Shown: positions 18,006 through 26,052 of the stretch, piece by piece
Numbering within the stretch: position 1 is the stretch's first letter
Layout of the letters: each line of letters starts with the position of its first letter
NCBI RefSeq assembly: GCF_900102075.1
Contig: NZ_FNAV01000009.1
Location: 216,195-280,194, forward strand
Source of the DNA: Salipiger thiooxidans
GTDB lineage: Bacteria > Pseudomonadota > Alphaproteobacteria > Rhodobacterales > Rhodobacteraceae
DNA: 64,000 nucleotides
Reading direction: 5' to 3'
Made by a program: the position numbers and the translations under genes
The notes under the pieces: generated by a model
Database searches by the model: none
The model's input: the letters and a program-made list of their open reading frames with translations, nothing else
What the model was told of the DNA's origin: nothing

Positions 18006-19160
18006 TTACTGCATCCGCGGAGCGGGGATCAGCTCGGCGGTGGGCGATGGCTGACCGACAAGCTCGCGCTCGCCTTCCTTGACGCGGATCATCGACACTT
18101 CGCGCACCGGCATGCCGTCGGTGCCCTTGTAGGTGATGACGCTGGTCGCGCCCTGCACACCCTCGAGGTTGGCGAGCGCGTCGCGGATCGCCTGCGGATC
18201 GGTGGAGCCCGCTGCCTCGGTCGCCGCCTCGATCACCTTCACGAGGTCATAGCCCACGGCGTTGAACACGGTCTGCGACGGCGCGCCGGTGACGTCCTCG
18301 TACTTGGCGTTGAACTCGGCCAGCGGGCTGCCTTCCGCGGCATAGCCCGCGGTGGTGAAGACCAGGCCCTCGGCAGGCGCGCCCAGCGAGAAAGTGGTCG
18401 GGCTGTCGATGCCGTCCGAGCCGATCACCTGGCTGGTGACGCCGGCGGCGCGCAGCGCGTTCAGGAAGGAGGGAAAGTCGGGCTCGTAGGCCGCGGTCAT
18501 GATGACGTCGGGCTGCGGATCGAGCGAGGCGATGCGCGTCACGATGGCCGAGAAGTCCTGCTGGCCGATGGAATAGGTGTCCTGCCCAAGCATCTCGCCG
18601 CCGAGCGCGTCGAAGACCTCGGCGAAGTAGAGCGGCAGCGTCGTGTACTGGGTGTCCGGCGAATAGAGGATGTAGCCGGTCTTCATGCCCTGCTCCCATG
18701 CCCATTCCGCCGAGACGGTGGCCTGCACGTTGTCGCCGGGGAAGTTGGCGAACATGTACTCGCCGCCCACCATCGGCAGCGTCGGCGACGAGGCGCAGGT
18801 CGAGATCGCCGGGATCATGGCGCCCGAAACGATGCCCATCGCCGCCAGCGACGGGTCGGCATCGCAGGGCAGCACCAGCACCGAGACGCCCTCGTCCACC
18901 AGCTCCTGGACGGCGATGGCGGTCTGGGCGGCGTCGGAACGCACGTCCTTCTCGAGCAGCTCGATGGGCATGTTGCCCCCGATGCCGCCGGCCTCGTTGA
19001 TCTCGTCGACGGCGATGTGCACGCCCTCGATCACCGGGGCGTCGTATGTGGCCAGCCCGCCGGTCTGCGCGGTGGCCACGCCCACCTTGAGCGTTTCGGC
19101 CAGCGCCGGGCTGATCATCCCGAGCGTGGCAAGGGCGGTGGTCAGTGCGAGTCTCTTCAT
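18006..19160 (-). CDS. ABC transporter substrate-binding protein (LivK-like)
   Basis: This is a 384-residue periplasmic binding protein of the LivK/Peripla_BP_6 type. The signal peptide ends at residue 22 (SPALA|ETL). GVATAQTGGLATYDAP and INEAGGIGG are family hallmarks. It captures an amino-acid-like or amide ligand for import. GAGGAG lies 7 nt before the ATG at 19160, which overlaps the stop of the fused permease-ATPase gene by 4 bp. The ligand is not predictable from sequence alone. Confidence 0.92.
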   Translation of the reverse strand: MKRLALTTALATLGMISPALAETLKVGVATAQTGGLATYDAPVIEGVHIAVDEINEAGGIGGNMPIELLEKDVRSDAAQTAIAVQELVDEGVSVLVLPCDADPSLAAMGIVSGAMIPAISTCASSPTLPMVGGEYMFANFPGDNVQATVSAEWAWEQGMKTGYILYSPDTQYTTLPLYFAEVFDALGGEMLGQDTYSIGQQDFSAIVTRIASLDPQPDVIMTAAYEPDFPSFLNALRAAGVTSQVIGSDGIDSPTTFSLGAPAEGLVFTTAGYAAEGSPLAEFNAKYEDVTGAPSQTVFNAVGYDLVKVIEAATEAAGSTDPQAIRDALANLEGVQGATSVITYKGTDGMPVREVSMIRVKEGERELVGQPSPTAELIPAPRMQ

Positions 19161-20986
19161 GGGTCGTTCTCCTCTGTCGGTTGATGCCCCGGTTCGGCGG
19201 GGTCGTCTTGGGTCTGGGACGTTCCGAGATAGGCCTCGATCACCGCCGGGTCGCGGCGGATCTCGGCGGGTGCGCCGGAGGCGATGAGCCGGCCCTCGTT
19301 GAGCACGAGGATCCGGTCGCACAGGCTGTTGATGAGCTTGAGGTCGTGGTCCACCAGCAGGATGCCGATGCCGAGCTCGCGGGTGAGGCCGCGCAGCGTC
19401 TCCATCAGCGCATCGGTCTCCTCGCGGTTCATGCCGGCGGCCGGTTCATCGAGGAACAGCAGCTTGGGCTGGCAGGCGAGCGCGCGGGCGATCTCGATCC
19501 GGCGCTGGTCGCCGTAGGAGAAGGTGCCGGCGTCCTTGTCGGCGTGACCGGCCACGCCGAGCCGCGCCAGCGCAGCCTCGGCGCGTGCCCGGGCGTCCTC
19601 GCCGCTTCCGGTCGAGAGCCCCGCCACAAGCACGTTCTGTTCGACGGTGAGCGACGGAAAGAGCCGGATGTTCTGGAAGGTTCGCGCGATGCCGAGCTCG
19701 GCGATGCGGTGCGTCGGAAGTCCGTCAAGCTTCGTCTCCCCCAGCCGCGAGGTGCCCTCGGTGGGCTCCAGCACGCCCGAGAGCATGTTGAGCAGCGTCG
19801 TCTTGCCCGAGCCGTTGGGCCCGATCAGGCCCACGATCTCGCCCGGGCGCAGTGTGACCGAGACGTCGTTGACCGCCGTCAGCCCGCCGAAGCGCATGGT
19901 CATGTGCTCGGCCGTCAGCGCCGAGCGGTCCGAGACCGCCGGCAGCGTGGCCGCGGTCTTCTCAGCACCGCGACGGGTGAAGACCCGCTCTTCCCATTCC
20001 TTGAGCCCCGCCAGCCCCTCGGCCTTGCGGAACATGGCGAAGAGGATGATCAGCGCGATGCCGATCTGGGTGGTGCCGAAGACCTGCGGCACGGTGAAGG
20101 CGCCGATGTCGAAGCCGCTCTCGAAGCGGCGCAGCACCTCGGTCACCACGGTGATGGTGACGGCGCCGGTCACCGCGCCGGTGACCGTGGTCATGCCGCC
20201 GACGATCAGCATGGCGAGCAGCTGGAACGTGTCGACGAAGTAGAACTTCTTGGGGCTGAAGGCGCCGAGGAAATGCGCGATCAGCGCGCCCGACACCGCC
20301 ATGACGGCGGCGCTCAGGATCCACGATATCAGCCGCTCGCGCTTCATGTCGACGCCGACCGCGCCCGCCGCGATGGCGTTCTCGCGGCTCGCCCGCAGGC
20401 GCAGGCCCGACACGCTGTCGCGGTAGAGCCGTGCCACCACCAGCGCCGCGATGCACCAGCCCGCCGCCACCCAGAGCGAGGTCTCGCGCGGGACGCCGAA
20501 GAAGGTGCCCGAGCCTCGGGTCACGTCGCGCCAGCCGATGATGACGCCGTGGGTGATGATCAGCAGGCCCAGCGTGGCAATTGTCGCGGCCGAGCCGTCG
20601 AGCCGCCCCACCGCGAGCCCCACCACCAGCGCAAAGGCACAGGTCACCACGATGGCCACGAGGATCGCCGGAAAGAGCCCGAGCTCGGTTGCCGCCAGCC
20701 ACGCCGGCAGCTTCGGCAGGGTCGCGGCCTTCATCGCCGCCGGCAGCGTCAGCAGCGCCGAGACATAGGCCCCCACCGCCATGAACGACAGGTGCCCGAA
20801 CGACAGCACACCGCTGTTGCCGCTGTAGATCCCGATGCCCACCACCGCGATCAGCGAAATGAAGAACACCGACAGCACCCGCTCGCTCGCCGCCCCCAGT
20901 CCCGAGGCCACCAGAGCCGCCACGATGACGAACGCTGCTGCCGCGGCGAGTGCGATGGCCATGTTGCGTGGTGAAGCCGTGAGCAT
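19157..20986 (-). CDS. fused ABC permease-ATPase (LivM-LivG)
   Basis: This 609-residue protein joins a LivM permease (about residues 1-330, nine to ten hydrophobic segments, SGNSGVLSFGHLSFMAVGA near 55) to a LivG ATPase (about 350-590). The ATPase part shows Walker A GPNGSGKTT, signature FSYGDQRRIEIARAL, Walker B LLFLDEPAAGMN, and DHDLKLI. Such fusions occur in alphaproteobacteria but separate genes are usual. It is the first gene of the operon. ATG 20986 is chosen because the longer frame runs antisense through the rpiR-type gene. Confidence 0.9.
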   Translation of the reverse strand: MLTASPRNMAIALAAAAAFVIVAALVASGLGAASERVLSVFFISLIAVVGIGIYSGNSGVLSFGHLSFMAVGAYVSALLTLPAAMKAATLPKLPAWLAATELGLFPAILVAIVVTCAFALVVGLAVGRLDGSAATIATLGLLIITHGVIIGWRDVTRGSGTFFGVPRETSLWVAAGWCIAALVVARLYRDSVSGLRLRASRENAIAAGAVGVDMKRERLISWILSAAVMAVSGALIAHFLGAFSPKKFYFVDTFQLLAMLIVGGMTTVTGAVTGAVTITVVTEVLRRFESGFDIGAFTVPQVFGTTQIGIALIILFAMFRKAEGLAGLKEWEERVFTRRGAEKTAATLPAVSDRSALTAEHMTMRFGGLTAVNDVSVTLRPGEIVGLIGPNGSGKTTLLNMLSGVLEPTEGTSRLGETKLDGLPTHRIAELGIARTFQNIRLFPSLTVEQNVLVAGLSTGSGEDARARAEAALARLGVAGHADKDAGTFSYGDQRRIEIARALACQPKLLFLDEPAAGMNREETDALMETLRGLTRELGIGILLVDHDLKLINSLCDRILVLNEGRLIASGAPAEIRRDPAVIEAYLGTSQTQDDPAEPGHQPTEENDP

Positions 20987-21021
20987 TGCGAATCCTTTTC
21001 TGACGCCCTGATGATTGTGAC

Positions 21022-21083
21022 GATATTTTTTCACCGGCAAGAAAGTTTTCTGGTTTGACAAGATTTTTTCACCACGCAATCGT
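21022..21083 (+). promoter_or_regulatory. divergent control region with T-rich repeats
   Basis: GATATTTTTTCACC (21022-21035) and AGATTTTTTCACC (21061-21073) form an imperfect direct repeat 40 bp apart. Between them lies the palindrome AGAAAGTTTTCT (21040-21051) and a -35-like TTGACA (21055-21060), with AATCGT 17 bp later. The region separates the Liv operon from the RpiR gene and is the obvious place for RpiR binding. Confidence 0.45.
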
Positions 21084-21106
21084 GGCGGCGAACTTGGAGA
21101 GGCAAC

Positions 21107-21955
21107 ATGCAGGTCAGGGCTCGAATCGAGCGGATTTCCGGGGAAATGACCGCCACCGAGCGCCGGATCGGCGCGGCGATCCTGCTCGACTACCCGTTTG
21201 CAGGGCTGATCCCGATCCAGGAGCTCGCCCAAAAAACGAACACCTCGGCGCCGTCGATCTCGCGCTTCGTGACCAAGCTCGGCTTCCAGGGCTACGCGGA
21301 ATTCCAGCGCAGCCTGATTGCCGAACTGAAGGAGGGCGAGCGTTCGCCCGTGGATCTGCAACGCACCGCCCAGCCGGTCGAGGGCGCCTATCTCGCGAGC
21401 TTCCTCAACCGCTCGGCCGCGGTCATGCAGGGTGCCTCCACCGCCATTTCCGAGGCGCAGTTCGAACGCATCTGCGCGCTGCTCGCCGACCCGAGGCGCG
21501 GCGTCTACTTCCTTGGCGGGCGGATGAGCGACACGCTGCTGAGCTTCATGTCCCGCCACTTGCGGCAGGCCCGCGACAAGGTTCACCACCTGTCGCCCGA
21601 CCCCGAGGCCTGGCCCGACCACCTGCTGCGGATGAAGCCCCGCGACGTGCTCTTCGTGGCGGATTTCCGGCGCTACCAGAAAAGCCTCGAGCGGCTCACC
21701 GAGGGCGCCGTGCGCGAGCGCAAAGTGCAGGCGGTGGTGCTGACCGACCGCTGGCTCTCGCCCTGCGCGGCACATGCCACCGAAGTGCTCGCGGTGCCGA
21801 TCGACAACGGCACGCTCTGGGACACCTACACCGGCGCCTTCGCGCTGATCGAGGCGATCGTCACGCGCATCGCCGAAACCCACTGGACCACCACAAAGAC
21901 GCGCATCGAGGCATGGGATGCCATGCGCCTCGATTTCGGAGACCCCGACACATGA
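21107..21955 (+). CDS. RpiR/MurR family transcriptional regulator
   Basis: This is a 282-residue regulator with an N-terminal RpiR-type helix-turn-helix (IQELAQKTNTSAPSISRFV, about residues 38-57) and a C-terminal SIS domain (about 120-260; YFLGGRMSDTLLSFM). SIS domains bind phosphosugars or related small ligands. It is divergent from the Liv operon, and its stop overlaps the start of the GlnA-like gene (ATGA). It probably controls both transcripts. Confidence 0.9.
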   Translation: MQVRARIERISGEMTATERRIGAAILLDYPFAGLIPIQELAQKTNTSAPSISRFVTKLGFQGYAEFQRSLIAELKEGERSPVDLQRTAQPVEGAYLASFLNRSAAVMQGASTAISEAQFERICALLADPRRGVYFLGGRMSDTLLSFMSRHLRQARDKVHHLSPDPEAWPDHLLRMKPRDVLFVADFRRYQKSLERLTEGAVRERKVQAVVLTDRWLSPCAAHATEVLAVPIDNGTLWDTYTGAFALIEAIVTRIAETHWTTTKTRIEAWDAMRLDFGDPDT

Positions 21956-23265
21956 TCTCAGATCCCCTCGTATTCGCCGCCACCTCGGACATCGCCGGCA
22001 AGCTGCGCGGCAAGGCCTTCCCGCTGTCGCAGATCGAGAAGCGCTTGAAGCGCGGCGTCGGCTGGACTCCCACCAACGTGCAGATCACCTGCTTCGACGC
22101 CATCGCGGATAGCCCCTTCGGCGCGCTCGGCGACCTGCTGCTGATCCCCGACAGCGAGACCACCGTGGCGCTCGATTACGAGGACGGCGGCCCGGTCGAG
22201 CGGCTGGCGCTGGGCGACATCACCGACCTCGACGGCACGCCGTGGTCCTGCTGCACGCGCTCGATCCTGAAGTCCGCGCTCGAGCGGCTGCGCAAGGCGG
22301 CGGGGCTCGAACTGGTGGCCTCGTTCGAGCACGAGTTCCAGTTCACCCCGACCGAGACCACGCCGGGACAGGCCTATACCTTCTCGGGCTTCACCCGCCG
22401 CCGCGCCTTCGGCGAGGCGCTCATGGCGGCGCTGGCGCAGGCCGGGCTCGGGCCGGACACCTTCATGAAGGAATACGGCCCCGACCAGTACGAGATCACC
22501 GTGACGCCCTCGCAGGGGGTGCGCCCCGCCGACGAGGCGGCGCTCCTGCGCGAGATCACCCGGCTGACCGCGCAGCGCGTGGGCGAGCGGGCGACCTTTG
22601 CGCCGATCCTCGATCCCGACAACGTCGGCAACGGCGTGCACATCCACATGAGCTTCCTCGACGCGGCGGGCGCACCGGCCACCTACGACCCTGCCCAGCC
22701 GCAGGGCATGTCGGCCACCACCGGCAGCTTCATCGCGGGCGTGCTCAGGTATCTCGACAGCATCGTGGCGCTCACCGCGCCCTCGGATGTCTCCTACCTG
22801 CGCCTGACCCCGCACCGCTGGAGCGCCGCCTACAACAACCTCGGCTTCCGCGACCGCGAGGCCTCGCTGCGGATCTGCCCGGTGACCGCGACCGATCCCG
22901 AGAGCATCGCGAAACAGTACAACTTCGAGTACCGCGCCGCCGATGCCGCCGCCTCGCCCCACCTCGCGCTTGCCGCCATCGTGCACGCGGGCTGTCAGGG
23001 CATCGAGGACGCGCTGCCGATCCCCGCGGTCACCGAGGAGGACCTCTCGGTGCTTTCGGCCGAGGATCTCGCTGCGCGCGGCTATGCCCGCCTGCCCGAG
23101 ACGCTGCCCGCCGCCCTCACCCGCTTTGCCGAGAACGAGACCGTCACCGGCTGGTTCCCCGAGGGCTTTGCCGAGGTCTACACCGCCCACAAGCGCGGCG
23201 AGCTGGCGTGGCTCGACGACAAGGACACCGCCGCGCGCTGCGCCGCTTACGGCACTGTCTACTGA
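21952..23265 (+). CDS. glutamine-synthetase-family ligase (GlnA-like, probable gamma-glutamyl-amide synthetase)
   Basis: This is a 437-residue GlnA-like enzyme. It shows the metal-binding FEHEFQF, the substrate segment NVGNGVHIHMSF, and the arginine region NNLGFRDREASLRI. The N-terminal region is not that of housekeeping GlnA, and no adenylylation-site tyrosine is evident. Relatives (PuuA, IpuC, GlnT) glutamylate amines using ATP. With the aminotransferase and two amidohydrolases across the promoter, it may activate an imported amine. The start at 21952 is coupled to the regulator gene. Confidence 0.85.
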   Translation: MISDPLVFAATSDIAGKLRGKAFPLSQIEKRLKRGVGWTPTNVQITCFDAIADSPFGALGDLLLIPDSETTVALDYEDGGPVERLALGDITDLDGTPWSCCTRSILKSALERLRKAAGLELVASFEHEFQFTPTETTPGQAYTFSGFTRRRAFGEALMAALAQAGLGPDTFMKEYGPDQYEITVTPSQGVRPADEAALLREITRLTAQRVGERATFAPILDPDNVGNGVHIHMSFLDAAGAPATYDPAQPQGMSATTGSFIAGVLRYLDSIVALTAPSDVSYLRLTPHRWSAAYNNLGFRDREASLRICPVTATDPESIAKQYNFEYRAADAAASPHLALAAIVHAGCQGIEDALPIPAVTEEDLSVLSAEDLAARGYARLPETLPAALTRFAENETVTGWFPEGFAEVYTAHKRGELAWLDDKDTAARCAAYGTVY

Positions 23266-23281
23266 CCCGCGGACATCCCCC

Positions 23282-23309
23282 GGGACGGCGCGGATTTCAG
23301 CGCCGTCCC
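23282..23309 (+). terminator. hairpin after the GlnA-like gene
   Basis: GGGACGGCGC and GCGCCGTCCC form a perfect 10-bp stem with loop GGATTTCA, 16 bp after the stop. It has no T-run. Confidence 0.6.
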
Positions 23310-23347
23310 CGCCCAAATCCGTCACGCTGAAAAAAACAGAAGACAAA

Positions 23348-23366
23348 CCTGTCTAGACCTGTCTAC
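23348..23366 (+). promoter_or_regulatory. candidate GntR/HutC operator
   Basis: ACCTGTCTAGACCTGTCTA contains the perfect palindrome GTCTAGAC (23351-23358) and a repeated CCTGTCTA. An inverted half-site, GAGACAGG, follows at 23377-23384. GTCTAGAC is also the core of the known operator of PhnF, another HutC-branch GntR protein. It lies 26-44 bp before the regulator's ATG, so autoregulation is likely. Confidence 0.55.
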
Positions 23367-23391
23367 CATACATAAAGAGACAGGAGGACGG

Positions 23392-24096
23392 ATGAAGCAG
23401 AGCGCCGCAGAATCGAAGTCCCAGCGCATCGCGCGGGTGCTCGAGGCCGAGATCCGCTCGGGCACGCTCACCGACGGCGCGGCGCTGTCCAGCGAGAACG
23501 CGCTTGTCGAACGCTTCGCCGTCTCGCGCACCACCGTCCGCAAGGGGCTCGGCATCCTCGCCGCCAAGGGGCTCATCCGCACCAAGGTCGGCATCGGCTC
23601 CTTCGTGACCTACGGCGGCGCGGTGATCGACAGCGGCTCGGGCTGGAGCCTGTCGCTGGCGGATGGCCGCGCCCGGCTCGGCACCCGCATCCTGCGCATC
23701 GCGCGGCTTCCCATGGACCTCGACGACCCCGCCCCGCAGGGCGAGATGCTGGCCGTAGACCGCATCCGCTTTCGCGAGGAGACCGGACAGGGCCTGACGC
23801 TGGAACGCGCCCGGGTACCGTGGCGCGACGATTACGAAGCCGTCCTGTCCGAGGGGCTCAACGGCGGTTCGCTGAGCCGCACGCTTGCCGCACGCGGCCT
23901 GTCGCCCGCCACCGGCGAGGAATGGGCCAACGTGCTCTGCGCCCTGCCCGCCGGGGACGCGGCGCTCATGGGACGACGCGCCGGAGAGCCGATGCTGCGC
24001 CTGCGCCGCCTGACCCGCGACGGCCACGGCGGGCTGTTCGAATACGTGGAAAGCGTGCTCGACCCCGAGGTCTTCGGCCTGCACATGGAATTCTGA
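23392..24096 (+). CDS. GntR family regulator, HutC branch
   Basis: This is a 234-residue regulator: an N-terminal winged helix (LVERFAVSRTTVRKGLGIL near residues 40-58) and a C-terminal UTRA ligand domain of the HutC type (about 85-230, ending FEYVESVLDPEVFGLHMEF). UTRA domains bind small effectors such as sugar phosphates or amino-acid derivatives. It is the first gene of an eight-gene plus-strand operon and separated by only 2 bp from the ADP-ribosylglycohydrolase-family gene. Confidence 0.9.
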   Translation: MKQSAAESKSQRIARVLEAEIRSGTLTDGAALSSENALVERFAVSRTTVRKGLGILAAKGLIRTKVGIGSFVTYGGAVIDSGSGWSLSLADGRARLGTRILRIARLPMDLDDPAPQGEMLAVDRIRFREETGQGLTLERARVPWRDDYEAVLSEGLNGGSLSRTLAARGLSPATGEEWANVLCALPAGDAALMGRRAGEPMLRLRRLTRDGHGGLFEYVESVLDPEVFGLHMEF

Positions 24097-24098
24097 CG

Positions 24099-25112
24099 AT
24101 GACTGCAACCGCCCTTCCCTGTCTCGCCGAAACCCGCGCCACCGCCGCCCTTGCAGGCCTGGCCGTGGGCGACGCGCTGGGGATGCCCGCGCAGACGCTC
24201 CCGCGCGGGGTCATCCGCGAACGCTACGGCCGGATCACCGGACTCGTGGCGCCTTTCGACGGCCACCCGATCAGCCACGGGCTGCGCGCCGGACAGGTCA
24301 CCGACGACACCGAGCAGACCCTGCTTCTGGCGCGCCGCCTAATCGCCGAGCCTCAGGGCTTCGACGACGCGGGCTGGGCGCGCGACCTGCTGGAGTGGGA
24401 GGCCGGGATCCGCGCCAAGGGGCTTGCGGACCTGCTGGGGCCGTCCTCGAAGGCTGCCATCGAGGCGCTGCTTGCCGGCACGCCGCCCGAAGAGACCGGC
24501 CGTCGCGGCACCACCAACGGCGCGGCCATGCGCATCGCCCCGGTGGGCATCGCGACCCCGCCCGACGTGGCGCAGATCGCCGCCCGTGTGGCCCGCACCT
24601 GCCGCGTGACCCACAACACAGGCGAGGCCATCGCCGCCGCCTCGGCCGTGGCCATGGTTGTGAGCGCTGGCGTCGCCGGGCAAGGCTTCGACGCGTCGCT
24701 CGATCCGGCGCTGGCATCGGCCCGCGCAGGTCAGGCCCTTGGCAACGCGGTGGGCGAGCCCGACGTGGCGGGACGCATCGCGCTGGCGCTCGAGATCGCC
24801 GAAACCGGCGACGAGGAGCAGCTCATCGCCACCATCGGCAGCTCGGTCGCAAGCCGCGAGAGCGTGCCCATGGCCTTCGGACTGCTGCGGCTGGCGCGGG
24901 GCGACCTGTGGCAGGCGCTGCTCTCTGCCGCCAACATCGGCGACGACACCGACACCATCGGCGCCATTGCCGGCGCCATGGGCGGCGCCACCGGCTGCCC
25001 GCTGCCCGACACGGTGGTGGCCGAGGTCACCGAGGCCAGCGGGCTCGACCTCGCGCCCGTGGTCCGCGCCCTTCTGGCCCTGCGCCAAGGAGGCACCCCA
25101 TGCCCCGGCTGA
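24099..25112 (+). CDS. ADP-ribosylglycohydrolase family protein
   Basis: This is a 337-residue all-helical hydrolase of the DraG/ARH family. Metal-ligand motifs are intact: GDALGMPA near 24-31, VTDDTEQTLLLA near 67-78 and NIGDDTDTIGAIAG in the C-terminal part, which together hold two Mg ions. DraG-type enzymes cut N-glycosidic bonds of ADP-ribosylated proteins, but some relatives act on small N- or O-glycosides. Being in one operon with a kinase and an importer, a small-molecule role is more likely than protein de-modification. It overlaps the kinase gene by 13 bp. Confidence 0.88.
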   Translation: MTATALPCLAETRATAALAGLAVGDALGMPAQTLPRGVIRERYGRITGLVAPFDGHPISHGLRAGQVTDDTEQTLLLARRLIAEPQGFDDAGWARDLLEWEAGIRAKGLADLLGPSSKAAIEALLAGTPPEETGRRGTTNGAAMRIAPVGIATPPDVAQIAARVARTCRVTHNTGEAIAAASAVAMVVSAGVAGQGFDASLDPALASARAGQALGNAVGEPDVAGRIALALEIAETGDEEQLIATIGSSVASRESVPMAFGLLRLARGDLWQALLSAANIGDDTDTIGAIAGAMGGATGCPLPDTVVAEVTEASGLDLAPVVRALLALRQGGTPCPG

Positions 25113-26002
25113 TGCAGATGACCGGCCCGGTGATCGACCTCGTCTACCGGGTGCGCGCGCTTCCCGCCTCGGGCGAAGAGGCGGTGGTCACCGGTTTCGA
25201 GATGACCGTGGGCGGCGGCTTCAACGCGCTGGCCGCCGCGCGGGCCGCAGGGATCGAGGCCACCATGGGCGGCACGCTCGGCACCGGCCCCTTCGGCTAC
25301 ACTGCCGCTGCGGCGCTCGGCGACCGCGACATCGCCTGCGCGCGCCCGCCGATCCCGGATCACGACCAGGGCTGCTGCACCGTGATGCTGGAGCCCGACG
25401 GCGAGCGCAGCTTCATCGCCTGGCCCGGCGCCGAGGGCCGGATCACCGCCGAGGCGCTTGCCACCATCGACCTCGCGCCCGTCGATTGGGTCATGGTCTC
25501 GGGCTACACGCTGCACTACCCCGACGCCCGCGACGCGCTGGCCAGCTGGATCGAAGAGCTGCCCCGCGACCGGCGCTTCCTCTTCGACCCCTCGCCGATG
25601 ATCGCCGAGCTGCCGCCCGCGCTCGTCGACACCCTGCGCAACCGCGCCGACTGGATCAGCGCCAATAACGTCGAGGCGCGCGTGATGACCGGCCACACCG
25701 ACGCCGAGGTCGCGGTGCGCGCGCTGGCATGGGGCCGTCAGGGCGCGCTGGTGCGCCTTGGCGCCGAGGGCTGCCTGATGGCCACCAAGGGCACCCTGCA
25801 CCGCCTTCCCGCCCACGAGGTCACGCCCGTCGACACCAACGGCGCCGGCGACTGCCACATCGGCAGCTTCGTGGCCGAGCTGTCGCTCTCGGGCGACCCG
25901 CTGCGCGCCGCGCGCTACGCCAACATCGCCGCCGCCCTCTCGGTCACCCGCCCGGGCCCCGCCACGCCGCCCGACCGTGACGAGGTGCTGGCGCTGCTCT
26001 GA
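25100..26002 (+). CDS. PfkB/ribokinase family sugar kinase
   Basis: This is a 300-residue PfkB-family kinase. It shows the N-terminal GGGFNALAAARAAG motif near 38-51 and the C-terminal signature DTNGAGDCHIGSF with catalytic Asp251. It phosphorylates a sugar or nucleoside-like substrate with ATP in the cytoplasm. AAGGAGG upstream supports ATG 25100 inside the end of the preceding gene. It probably phosphorylates the sugar freed by the glycohydrolase, or the imported glycoside itself. Confidence 0.9.
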   Translation: MPRLMQMTGPVIDLVYRVRALPASGEEAVVTGFEMTVGGGFNALAAARAAGIEATMGGTLGTGPFGYTAAAALGDRDIACARPPIPDHDQGCCTVMLEPDGERSFIAWPGAEGRITAEALATIDLAPVDWVMVSGYTLHYPDARDALASWIEELPRDRRFLFDPSPMIAELPPALVDTLRNRADWISANNVEARVMTGHTDAEVAVRALAWGRQGALVRLGAEGCLMATKGTLHRLPAHEVTPVDTNGAGDCHIGSFVAELSLSGDPLRAARYANIAAALSVTRPGPATPPDRDEVLALL

Positions 26003-26052
26003 ACCCCGACAAGAGGGCCGCAAAGGCCCCGAACCCCAACATGGAGACGACA

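Noticed and set aside
20987..21883. N-terminal extension of the LivM-LivG fusion
   Set aside because: It lies antisense to the RpiR gene and crosses the AT-rich promoter region; LivM similarity begins at 20986.
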